16,760 nucleotides of DNA from positions 1-16,760 of the forward strand of contig JALOMX010000005.1 of assembly GCA_025455245.1 (NCBI GenBank), written 5' to 3'. The DNA is from Chitinophagaceae bacterium (GTDB lineage: Bacteria > Bacteroidota > Bacteroidia > Chitinophagales > Chitinophagaceae). Positions 8,761 through 15,615 of the stretch are shown here, piece after piece; positions within the stretch are counted from its first letter, which is position 1; each line of letters begins with the position of its first letter. Under the pieces are notes generated by a model. It had not been told where the DNA came from, made no database searches, and saw nothing but the letters and a program-made list of their open reading frames with translations. The translations under genes and the position numbers were made by a program.

Positions 8761-10446
8761 TTATTTATCAGTTACACAACCTTCAGCGGCTGTTGATACC
8801 TGTTTTGCATATTTGTATAGTACTCCGGATGTTGCCCGCGGCTCAGGTGCTTTCCATTCAGCCTTCCTCAAAATCATTTCTTCATCCGTTATGTGTACCG
8901 TCATTTTATTTTCAATAGCATCAAGGGTAATGATATCTCCGTCCCTTACAAGTGCTATTGGGCCACCTGCCATAGCTTCGGGTGTAATATGCCCTACTAC
9001 AAAACCGTGAGTGCCGCCACTAAATCGACCATCGGTTATCAATGCCACCGATTTGCCTAAGCCCGCACCAATAATGGCAGATGTAGGTTTGAGCATTTCA
9101 GGCATACCCGGTGCCCCTTTAGGGCCAACATACCTTATCACAACAACATCTCCGGGTTGAACCTTTCCGTTTTTTATTCCATCAATCAGTTCAAATTCTC
9201 CATCAAAAACCCTTGCAGGCCCCTGAAATTTTTCACCTTCTTTACCTGATATTTTAGCAACACTTCCCCCCGGTGCAAGATTCCCGTAAAGTATCTGCAG
9301 GTGTCCGCTGGGCTTTACCGGGTTTTCCAAAGGATAAATTATATCCTGGCTTTCAAAATCAATTTCCTGAATGTTTTCAAGATTTTCTTCCAACGTCAAT
9401 CCGGTCACAGTCAGGCATTCCCCATGAAGAAATCCTTTTTTCAGCAGATATTTCATGACAGCAGGAACACCACCTTTGTCATGAAGGTCTTTCATCAGGT
9501 ATTTTCCGCTTGGCTTCAGGTCCGCAAGTACCGGTGTCCGGTTGCTGATAGCCTGTACATCATCTTGTGTTAGGGTAATTCCCACACTATGGGCCATGGC
9601 TATAAGATGTAATACAGCGTTGGTTGATCCTCCAAGGATGGTGATGATGGTTAACGCGTTTTCAAAAGCCTTACGCGTCATAATATCACGCGGCTTAATA
9701 TCTTTTTCAAGTAACAACTGCATGTACTTTCCGGCTGCCTTACATTCTTCCTGTTTTTCATTGCTGAGTGCAGGGTTGCTTGAAGAGTAAGGGAGGCTCA
9801 TGCCCAATGCCTCAATGGCAGACGCCATTGTGTTAGCGGTATACATACCACCACAGGCACCGGGTCCCGGGCAACTGTTTTTAATTATACCCAGAAAATC
9901 ACCCTCATCAAGTTGGCCCGCAATTTTTTGTCCGAGGGCTTCAAATGCTGAGATAATATTCAGGTCCTGACCTTTATATTTTCCGGGAGCAATAGTGCCA
10001 CCGTAAACCATTATGGATGGCCTGTTTAAGCGTCCCATAGCAATGATGCATCCCGGCATGTTTTTATCGCAACCGGGAACAGCAATGATACCATCGTAAT
10101 AATGAGCTCCGCAAACCGATTCTATGCTATCGGCAATGAGGTCGCGGCTCACAAGCGAATAGCGCATGCCATCGGTTCCGTTGCTTATGCCATCACTAAT
10201 GCCAATGGTATTGAAAATAAGGCCAACCAGATCATTATTCCATACACCCTGCTTGATTACCCGTGCAAGGTCATTCAAATGCATATTACAGGTATTGCCA
10301 TCGTATCCCATGCTTACAATACCAACCTGTGCTTTTTGCATATCTTCTTCCGTGAGGCCAATACCGTATAACATGGCCTGTGCTGCGGGTTGCGTTACAT
10401 CTTGCGTAAGTGTTCGGCTGTATTTATTGAGTATTACGTTGGACAT
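8761..10446 (-). CDS. ilvD: Dihydroxy-acid dehydratase
   Basis: IlvD dehydrates the dihydroxy acids made by IlvC to 2-ketoisovalerate and 2-keto-3-methylvalerate. The 561-aa length is normal for the IlvD/Edd family. Three iron-sulfur cysteines are visible: Cys53 (DGNTCNMH), Cys126 (PGCDKNMPG) and Cys198 ([14 protein letters not shown]), the pattern of [2Fe-2S]-type dehydratases. The C-terminal part has [20 protein letters not shown] and [11 protein letters not shown], both standard. It is the first gene after the putative attenuator: the terminator stem ends 28 bp before the ATG, so its transcription and that of ilvB, ilvN and ilvC should depend on read-through. Confidence 0.97.
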   Translation of the reverse strand: MSNVILNKYSRTLTQDVTQPAAQAMLYGIGLTEEDMQKAQVGIVSMGYDGNTCNMHLNDLARVIKQGVWNNDLVGLIFNTIGISDGISNGTDGMRYSLVSRDLIADSIESVCGAHYYDGIIAVPGCDKNMPGCIIAMGRLNRPSIMVYGGTIAPGKYKGQDLNIISAFEALGQKIAGQLDEGDFLGIIKNSCPGPGACGGMYTANTMASAIEALGMSLPYSSSNPALSNEKQEECKAAGKYMQLLLEKDIKPRDIMTRKAFENALTIITILGGSTNAVLHLIAMAHSVGITLTQDDVQAISNRTPVLADLKPSGKYLMKDLHDKGGVPAVMKYLLKKGFLHGECLTVTGLTLEENLENIQEIDFESQDIIYPLENPVKPSGHLQILYGNLAPGGSVAKISGKEGEKFQGPARVFDGEFELIDGIKNGKVQPGDVVVIRYVGPKGAPGMPEMLKPTSAIIGAGLGKSVALITDGRFSGGTHGFVVGHITPEAMAGGPIALVRDGDIITLDAIENKMTVHITDEEMILRKAEWKAPEPRATSGVLYKYAKQVSTAAEGCVTDK

Positions 10447-10473
10447 TGATAAATTTTCAGTATTGGTTAAAAC

Positions 10474-10507
10474 AAAAGACCCGCCTCATTCGGAGGCGGG
10501 TCTTTTT
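10474..10507 (-). terminator. Intrinsic terminator (attenuator) just upstream of ilvD
   Basis: Bases 10474-10487 and 10493-10506 form a perfect 14-bp stem around a 5-nt loop, with a G+C-rich core (gacccgcctc / gaggcgggtc). On the minus strand it is followed by TTTTGTTTT, a good U-tract. It lies 17 nt after the stop of the leader ORF and 28 nt before the ilvD ATG, in the middle of a co-directional gene run. A terminator in this place makes sense only if it is regulated. It could work on the plus strand too, but no plus-strand gene leads into it. Confidence 0.9.
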
Positions 10508-10548
10508 ATAGATTTCTGTTTTTGTCAAATAAAAATCAAATCGCCTCC
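10492..10548 (-). promoter_or_regulatory. Alternative antiterminator pairing of the ilvD attenuator
   Basis: On the minus strand GGAGGCG (plus coordinates 10542-10548, the Gly27-Gly28 codons of the leader ORF) is exactly complementary to CGCCTCC (10492-10498) in the 5' arm and loop of the terminator. The 7-bp pairing excludes formation of the terminator core. A ribosome stalled at the Thr/Val codons upstream would leave GGAGGCG free; a ribosome that reaches the stop codon would cover it. The complementarity is seen directly; the mechanism is inferred from the classical leader-peptide model. Confidence 0.75.
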
Positions 10549-10626
10549 ATGTATAACAGGAATGGTATTGACCACCACATTGGTGGTAGTAATTTTAATG
10601 GTAATCCTGTTTGTTGTTGTACGCAT
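10525..10626 (-). CDS. ilv leader peptide (33 aa), Thr/Ile/Val-rich
   Basis: A short ORF starts with ATG at 10626 and ends with TGA at 10525-10527. Its product has 33 residues, of which 8 are Thr, 7 Ile, 4 Val and 1 Leu. The control region is TTTNRITIKITTTNVVVN (residues 3-20), with runs ACA ACA ACA, ACT ACC ACC and GTG GTG GTC. Such a composition is expected of a leader peptide that senses charged tRNA-Thr, tRNA-Ile and tRNA-Val, and it matches the downstream genes, which make Ile and Val (Thr being the precursor of Ile). The near absence of Leu codons fits the fact that leuA and leuB lie upstream of the leader. It begins 65 bp after leuB. No clear promoter is visible in those 65 bp, so the leader may be transcribed from the leuA promoter. 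Confidence 0.82.
   Translation of the reverse strand: MRTTTNRITIKITTTNVVVNTIPVIHGGDLIFI
10571..10587 (-). other. Hairpin within the leader-peptide control codons
   Basis: On the minus strand the Thr codons and the following Val codons form a perfect 7-bp stem (ACCACCA / TGGTGGT) with a 3-nt loop. It could act as a polymerase pause signal that keeps transcription and translation of the leader in step, a role known for the 1:2 hairpin of enterobacterial attenuators (inference). It could also be a by-product of the ACC and GGT repeats. Confidence 0.5.
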
Positions 10627-10632
10627 GTGATT

Positions 10633-10642
10633 CGGTATACCG
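10633..10642. other. 10-bp palindrome just upstream of the leader start
   Basis: cggtataccg is a perfect palindrome whose near edge is 7 nt upstream of the leader ATG. It may be a protein-binding site or chance. No Shine-Dalgarno sequence is present here, as is usual in Bacteroidota. Confidence 0.25.
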
Positions 10643-10691
10643 GACAAAACCAGGCGTACGAACAATATTTTTATTAAAAGAGCTAAAAAAA

Positions 10692-11807
10692 TTAAATTAT
10701 GGTTGATTTTCTGTATTCAATATTTGTCCTGTTTACCCCACCCGGAATTTTCCCGGAAACATAATCGCTGATCAGGTCGCCAACGGTTGAGGTAAAGTAA
10801 AAATTGACGGGGTCAATATCTTTGGTTACAAAGCCATTGATTAGTGTCCAGTCAACCGCTTCTCTCACCACATCTGCTTCTGTATGCAAACCAAAATGGT
10901 CGAGCATAAGTGCTGCACTTAGGATTGAACCGATCGGATTGGCGATATCCTGTCCTGCTGCCTGTGGATAAGAACCATGAATCGGTTCAAATAATGCTGC
11001 CTTGTCGCCAATCGAAGCACTTGGTAATAGTCCTATTGAGCCTGACAATACACTGCCCTCATCGCTCAGGATATCTCCAAACATATTTTCTGTAAGGATT
11101 ACGTCAAATTGTGAAGGGTTCAGGATGAGTTGCATTGCGGCATTATCTACAAACAAAAAATCGGTTTTTACATCAGGATAAGCCGCTGCAATTTCCTGTA
11201 CTGCTTTTCGCCATAATCTGCTGCTGTCGAGGACATTTGCTTTATCAACCAGGGTCAGTTTTCCTTTCCTCGTCATGGCGGCTTTGTAGGCAAGATGCGT
11301 TATTCTTTCAATTTCTGTTCTTGTGTAGATGCATGTATCTTTTGCCCAACTGTTATCTGTTGCTGTTTCCTTTTCCCCAAAATATATTCCTCCGGTAAGT
11401 TCACGATAGATGATAAAATCGACCTTTTCAAGGAGTTTCGGTTTGAGAGGGGATAAATGTGCAAGGTTGGAATATGCTTTTACAGGCCTTACGTTGGCGT
11501 ATAATTGCAATGCCTTACGGATGCTTAAAATGCCTTGTTCGGGTCTGACTTTTGCATTGGGGTCGTTGTCGTACTTTGGATGACCAACGGCTCCAAATAA
11601 TACGGCATCAGCACTCAGGGCAGAATCAATAGTTTGCTGCGGTAATGCCTCGCCCGTTGCATCAATGGCTTCTGCTCCAAGCAATGCACGTTCGTAAATA
11701 AACTCATGATTGAAGGTTTCTGCAATGGCATCCAATACCCGTACCGATTGTTTGGTTACCTCAGGCCCAATCCCGTCTCCGTAGATTAATGTTATCTTTT
11801 TGACCAT
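10692..11807 (-). CDS. leuB: 3-isopropylmalate dehydrogenase
   Basis: LeuB oxidises and decarboxylates 3-isopropylmalate to 2-ketoisocaproate with NAD, the third leucine-specific step. The 371-aa protein has the family motifs in order: YGDGIGPEV (9-17), substrate arginines Arg97, Arg107 and Arg135 (RELTGGIYFGE), DKANVLDSSRLWRK (188-201), metal ligands Asp221, Asp245 and Asp249 (NMFGDILSDE), and the coenzyme loop FEPIHGSYPQAAGQDIANPIG (273-293). Seeing EPIHGS and the DIAN signature makes isocitrate or tartrate dehydrogenase unlikely. It starts 99 bp after leuA on the same strand. The LeuC/LeuD isomerase that should act between LeuA and LeuB is not encoded in this window. Confidence 0.96.
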   Translation of the reverse strand: MVKKITLIYGDGIGPEVTKQSVRVLDAIAETFNHEFIYERALLGAEAIDATGEALPQQTIDSALSADAVLFGAVGHPKYDNDPNAKVRPEQGILSIRKALQLYANVRPVKAYSNLAHLSPLKPKLLEKVDFIIYRELTGGIYFGEKETATDNSWAKDTCIYTRTEIERITHLAYKAAMTRKGKLTLVDKANVLDSSRLWRKAVQEIAAAYPDVKTDFLFVDNAAMQLILNPSQFDVILTENMFGDILSDEGSVLSGSIGLLPSASIGDKAALFEPIHGSYPQAAGQDIANPIGSILSAALMLDHFGLHTEADVVREAVDWTLINGFVTKDIDPVNFYFTSTVGDLISDYVSGKIPGGVNRTNIEYRKSTII

Positions 11808-11843
11808 TTCCGTTTGCTTTGAAAAAAAATTCTATCCAATTTC

Positions 11844-11866
11844 CTGAAGTTAATTTTTTAATTCAG
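11844..11866 (-). other. AT-rich inverted repeat between leuA and leuB
   Basis: ctgaa and ttcag flank an inner ttaa/ttaa pairing, giving a bulged 9-bp stem in the 99-bp leuA-leuB spacer. On the minus strand a run of eight T follows about 20 nt later. This may be a weak partial terminator or an mRNA-stabilising stem; it is not strong evidence for either. Confidence 0.25.
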
Positions 11867-11906
11867 TAACAAAAAATAAATTCTAAAATATTTAATTTTT
11901 TTATTT

Positions 11907-13076
11907 TTAAATATGATCTGCTGCCACTGCCTGCCTTTCTTTGGCTAACTGCTCAAGGTCGGCGTCTTCAACTTCCTTTTTATTGTCGGCAACCTGTAAA
12001 AAAGTTTCGTACAGTGCATCAACATCATCGCGATCGAAATTGTAACCAAGTTCTTTTAGCCTGAAAGCAAGTGCGCTGCGTCCACTCCGTGCAGTTAAAA
12101 CGATTTTACTGCCATCTGCTCCAACTTCGGCTGGATTGATGATTTCATAGTTGATTGAATTTTTCAAAAAGCCATCCTGATGAATACCGGAGGAATGCGA
12201 AAAGGCATTGGCTCCAACAATGGCCTTATTGGGTTGAACAGGCATGCGCATCGTATCGCTCACCTTGCGGCTGATGGCAGTCAGCAGGTGTGGCTTAACA
12301 TCGGTATGCAGGCCAAGTTCCTTGTGCTGCCTTATAACCATCACGACTTCTTCAAGAGAGGTATTTCCTGCCCTTTCCCCAAGACCGTTAATGGTACATT
12401 CAATTTGCCTTGCCCCTGCGGCTGCCCCTGCAATACTGTTTGCAGTTGCAAGTCCAAGATCATTGTGGCAATGGCAACTGATAACAGCCTTGTCAATATT
12501 GGGAACGTTATTATAAAGGAATGCAATTTTTTCTCCGTATTGATGCGGAAGGCAATAGCCGGTGGTATCAGGGATGTTGACCGTAGTTGCGCCGGCATTA
12601 ATAACGGCTTCTACTACCCGTGCAAGATATTCGTTATCACTCCGGCCGGCATCTTCGCAGTAAAACTCCACATCGTCCGTAAATCTCCTTGCGAACTTTG
12701 CCGCCGCTATGGCGCGCTCAAGGATTTCTTCGCGTGTACTGTTGAACTTATACCGGATATGGTAATCCGAGGTGCCGATACCCGTGTGAATCCGGGGCCT
12801 GACTGCATACCGTAGCGCAGCGGCAGCAGCCTCAATGTCTTTTTCTACCGACCTGCTCAGGCCGCAAACGGTGGCATTTTTAACGGCAAGTCCTATTTGC
12901 TTAACACTTTCAAAATCGCCGGGCGATGAAATGGGAAATCCTGCTTCAATGATGTCGACACCTAATTCTTCGAGGAGCAAGGCAAGCTCAAGTTTTTCCT
13001 TTGTGTTTAATTTACAACCCGGCACTTGTTCGCCATCCCTCAGTGTGGTATCGAAAATGAAGACTTTTTCAGACAT
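11907..13076 (-). CDS. leuA: 2-isopropylmalate synthase, short form without the regulatory domain
   Basis: LeuA condenses 2-ketoisovalerate with acetyl-CoA, the first leucine-specific step. I start at ATG 13076 ([17 protein letters not shown]); the upstream TTG at 13097 would add seven unconserved residues. The 389-aa protein has the HMGL-like TIM barrel with DTTLRDGEQ (9-17), [13 protein letters not shown] (46-58), the metal-binding HCHNDLG (202-208), NGLGERAGN (230-238) and SGIHQDG (296-302). Standard LeuA is about 500-520 aa with a C-terminal leucine-binding dimer domain; that domain is absent here and no trace of it lies in the 99 bp downstream. Leucine feedback through it is therefore not expected. 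Homocitrate or citramalate synthase is an alternative, but the neighbouring leuB and the SSPGDFESV and SGIHQDG motifs favour LeuA. Confidence 0.9.
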   Translation of the reverse strand: MSEKVFIFDTTLRDGEQVPGCKLNTKEKLELALLLEELGVDIIEAGFPISSPGDFESVKQIGLAVKNATVCGLSRSVEKDIEAAAAALRYAVRPRIHTGIGTSDYHIRYKFNSTREEILERAIAAAKFARRFTDDVEFYCEDAGRSDNEYLARVVEAVINAGATTVNIPDTTGYCLPHQYGEKIAFLYNNVPNIDKAVISCHCHNDLGLATANSIAGAAAGARQIECTINGLGERAGNTSLEEVVMVIRQHKELGLHTDVKPHLLTAISRKVSDTMRMPVQPNKAIVGANAFSHSSGIHQDGFLKNSINYEIINPAEVGADGSKIVLTARSGRSALAFRLKELGYNFDRDDVDALYETFLQVADNKKEVEDADLEQLAKERQAVAADHI

Positions 13077-13115
13077 ACGTAGAATAATTTGATACAAAAA
13101 AGCAGGGTGGAATTA

Positions 13116-13123
13116 TACTTTTG
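13116..13123 (+). promoter_or_regulatory. Bacteroidota-type -7 promoter element for the plus-strand genes
   Basis: TACTTTTG matches the TAnnTTTG -7 consensus of Bacteroidota sigma-A promoters and is followed by C. The nearest upstream TTTG (13088-13091) is 24 nt away, longer than the usual 19 or so, so the -33 element is poor. Transcription would start near 13130 and leave a leader of about 150 nt before the ATG at 13283. Confidence 0.45.
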
Positions 13124-13193
13124 CGGATGTGCCGCAGGGATAAATTCCTCCTGCAACACCGAAAATAGGGGTGCCTATACGACACGGAATTGC

Positions 13194-13201
13194 CAAATTT
13201 A
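13194..13201 (-). promoter_or_regulatory. Candidate -7 promoter element for leuA
   Basis: On the minus strand the sequence reads TAAATTTG, an exact match to TAnnTTTG. It lies about 120 nt upstream of the leuA ATG. No convincing TTTG is seen 19 nt further upstream. If used, the leuA and plus-strand promoters would be divergent with overlapping transcripts. Confidence 0.35.
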
Positions 13202-13282
13202 AGTCGTTTTTACAGGTCCTAACTGATGTTCGGCTGACAGGGAATTCAATTCCGGCGCGGGTTTTACACATTACTGATTACA

Positions 13283-14830
13283 ATGCCTAACCGACAAAAA
13301 GATGACTTATTCCAGTTGATCAAATCGCTGGGAAAGGGTGAAAAGCGTAACTTTAAGTTGTATGCACAGCGCCATAGCAGTGGCACTGAGTCTAAGTCTG
13401 TCATTCTTTTTGATGCCCTTGACAAAATGCAGGAATATGATGAAGAAACGCTGCTGTCAAAAAACAAAAGGCTTACCAAACTTCAATTAAGCAATATAAA
13501 AGCGGCCCTGTATAAACAAATACTCTCAAGCCTGCGGATGATTAAAGATGAGGACAATATTGACCTTCAGTTACATGAACTGATGGATCAGGCGAGGATT
13601 TTATACAATAAGGGGTTGTACCTCCAGAGCCTGAAAGCCCTTGAGCGCCATAAAGTGCTGGCAAGACAATATCATCAGGTTACCTACCTTCAGCAGGCCA
13701 TTTTTTTTGAGAAAAAGATCGAAGCCATGTACATCACCCGCAGCATGGAGCATCGTGCGGATGCCCTTGCTGAGGAAAGCGACGAGATTCAAACACGCAT
13801 AAGGGTGTCCAATGACTTAAGCAATCTAAGCCTGCAACTATATGCCTGGTATATAAAACACGGACATGCGCGAAACCGGTCAGAAGCGACTGAAGTAAAA
13901 GCTTTTTTTGATGAGCATTTACCCAAAGAAAAAATCAGGGATGATTGGTTTTACTGCCGGTTGTATCTCTTCCAAAGCCATTGCTGGCTGGCTTTTATAC
14001 GCCACGATTTTTTGACCTATTATAAATATGCGCAACGTTGGGTTGACCTTTTTGATGCCGAGCCTCAAATGCTGCTGGTTGAAACCATTCAGTATATAAA
14101 GGGCATGCACAACCTGCTTGGCGCCCACTACGACCTTCGCAACCGAAAGCCCTTTTTTGAATCGCTGAAGAAGTTCGAACTGTTTTATAACACGGATCTG
14201 GTTCAGGGAAATGACAACTTCCGGATTCAAACCTTTGTTTATCTCTACATCTCCAAAATCAACAGCTTTTTCTTTACCGGTGAATTTTCAAAAGGATGTT
14301 CCATTGTTCCGGAAATTGAACAATATCTTACAGAATATTCGTTGTATATGGACCGGCACAGGGTACTGGTTTTTTACTACAAAATAGCCTGTTTATATTT
14401 CGGAGCCGGAAACAATGAAATGGCCGTTGACTATCTCAACCGTATTATTCACCTCAAAGTTGACTTAAGGACTGATTTGCAATGCTATGCCCGCTTACTG
14501 CATTTAATTGCCCATTTTGAGTTGGGTAACTCGGAAATACTTCCCTACCTGGCAAAAAACGTTTACCGTTTTATGGCAAAAATGGAAAACCTCAGTCATG
14601 TAGAAGAAGCTATGTTCAAGTTTTTGCGTACTAACTTTCACACCCCTGTATCAAAACTGAAACCAAAATTTGAAAAATTATTGCATCAGATAAAACCTTA
14701 CGAAAAGAAGACTGCCGAGGCAAGGGCATTTGCTTATCTCGATGTAATCAGTTGGCTGGAAAGCCGTATCGAGGGGGTTCCTGTTGAAACAGTTATCAGG
14801 AGAAAGTTTGAGAAAATTAAAGAGAAATGA
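13283..14830 (+). CDS. TPR-like protein of unknown function
   Basis: I do not recognise a named gene. The 515-aa product has no signal peptide or membrane segment and looks cytosolic. It is rich in aromatic and charged residues and appears almost wholly helical. Paired-helix segments such as LYNKGLYLQSLKALERHKVLARQY and KIACLYFGAGNNEMAVDYLNRI resemble degenerate tetratricopeptide repeats (about 105-130 and 365-390). The N-terminus, LFQLIKSLGKGEKRNFKLY (9-27), resembles a segment I associate with conserved hypothetical proteins of Bacteroidota, possibly a small helical domain. It is divergent from leuA and ends 7 bp before the sulfotransferase-like gene, so the two are probably co-transcribed. 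A scaffold or protein-interaction role is the most that can be inferred. Confidence 0.85.
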   Translation: MPNRQKDDLFQLIKSLGKGEKRNFKLYAQRHSSGTESKSVILFDALDKMQEYDEETLLSKNKRLTKLQLSNIKAALYKQILSSLRMIKDEDNIDLQLHELMDQARILYNKGLYLQSLKALERHKVLARQYHQVTYLQQAIFFEKKIEAMYITRSMEHRADALAEESDEIQTRIRVSNDLSNLSLQLYAWYIKHGHARNRSEATEVKAFFDEHLPKEKIRDDWFYCRLYLFQSHCWLAFIRHDFLTYYKYAQRWVDLFDAEPQMLLVETIQYIKGMHNLLGAHYDLRNRKPFFESLKKFELFYNTDLVQGNDNFRIQTFVYLYISKINSFFFTGEFSKGCSIVPEIEQYLTEYSLYMDRHRVLVFYYKIACLYFGAGNNEMAVDYLNRIIHLKVDLRTDLQCYARLLHLIAHFELGNSEILPYLAKNVYRFMAKMENLSHVEEAMFKFLRTNFHTPVSKLKPKFEKLLHQIKPYEKKTAEARAFAYLDVISWLESRIEGVPVETVIRRKFEKIKEK

Positions 14831-14837
14831 AGAGGTT

Positions 14838-15566
14838 ATGAAAGATGAAAAGCGTATTTGCCTTTGGAGCAGTCCACGCAATGTCAGCACTGCTTTTATG
14901 TATAGCTGGGCCCAACGTCCCGATACAGTTGTTGTGGATGAACCATTATACGGGCATTATCTTACGCATTCGGGTACCTTACATCCGGGAAGGGAGGAGA
15001 TTATTGAATCAATGGAATGTGATGCGAACAAAATAATCGAACAGATGACATTTGGCAGCTATCCCAAACCCGTTGTATTTTTTAAGCATATGTCTCACCA
15101 TATGCCCGGGCTGCCGCTCGATTGGATGGAACACATGGTTAATATCTTTTTTATTCGACATCCGGGCAGGATCATCTCATCGTATGCTGAGGTGATCAAT
15201 AAGCCGGTAATGGATGATATAGGGATAGCTATGCAATGGGAGCAATATCATTATGCCCGGCAAAAAGGATTCAGTACAATTGTTCTTGATTCGGGGGAAT
15301 TATTAAAAAATCCTGAACCGGTTTTAAAAAAGCTTTGTGATATCATCGGTATTCCATTTTACAACGAAATGCTGCAATGGCCAGCCGGACCAAGGCCTGA
15401 GGATGGTGTATGGGCAAAATACTGGTATGCGCAGGTACATCGTTCAACCGGGTTTCAGCAGCCTTCGGATAATGATTACCTCATTCCCGGGCATCTTAAC
15501 CCGTTGTACACAAAGGCGATGGGATATTATGATAAAATGAGTGTTTTTTCATTGTCGGCAGATTAA
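14838..15566 (+). CDS. Sulfotransferase-like P-loop protein linked to an aminotransferase gene
   Basis: The 242-aa protein has the layout of PAPS-dependent sulfotransferases. Residues 11-19 (SSPRNVSTA), after a hydrophobic strand, fit the 5'-phosphosulfate-binding loop, and FFIRHPGRIISSYAEV (104-119) fits the 3'-phosphate site with Arg107 and Ser114/115. The ATG at 14838 is chosen because it starts just before the first strand (KRICLW); an in-frame ATG at 14784 would overlap the preceding gene by 47 bp. The gene sits 7 bp after the TPR-like ORF and 49 bp before the class IV aminotransferase. I recall plant proteins annotated as branched-chain aminotransferase-like in which such a P-loop domain is fused to an IlvE-like domain, which suggests a functional pair; this is from memory. 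The substrate is unknown, and sulfonation itself is unproven. Confidence 0.8.
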   Translation: MKDEKRICLWSSPRNVSTAFMYSWAQRPDTVVVDEPLYGHYLTHSGTLHPGREEIIESMECDANKIIEQMTFGSYPKPVVFFKHMSHHMPGLPLDWMEHMVNIFFIRHPGRIISSYAEVINKPVMDDIGIAMQWEQYHYARQKGFSTIVLDSGELLKNPEPVLKKLCDIIGIPFYNEMLQWPAGPRPEDGVWAKYWYAQVHRSTGFQQPSDNDYLIPGHLNPLYTKAMGYYDKMSVFSLSAD

Positions 15567-15615
15567 AAGAAAAACCATAAATTCTAAAGCGTTGATGATT
15601 TCTTAAAGACAAATT

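Larger units (their letters stand above)
13077..13282. other. Divergent intergenic region between leuA and the TPR-like gene
   Basis: These 206 bp hold the control signals of both divergent units. Besides the two -7 candidates I see a perfect 5-bp stem with 4-nt loop (atagg ggtg cctat) and ggaattcaattcc, an interrupted 6-bp palindrome near 13241. On the minus strand there is no ATG-initiated leader ORF before leuA, so the attenuator seen before ilvD is not repeated here. Confidence 0.45.

Noticed and set aside
10166..10630. 154-codon plus-strand ORF ending in a Val/Leu-rich tail
   Set aside because: It lies antisense to ilvD and to the leader region. Its tail is the complement of the Thr/Ile/Val codon runs of the minus-strand leader peptide.
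13077..13190. Riboswitch or leader peptide upstream of leuA
   Set aside because: No ATG-initiated ORF, no terminator with U-tract and no riboswitch core that I recognise; only short hairpins.
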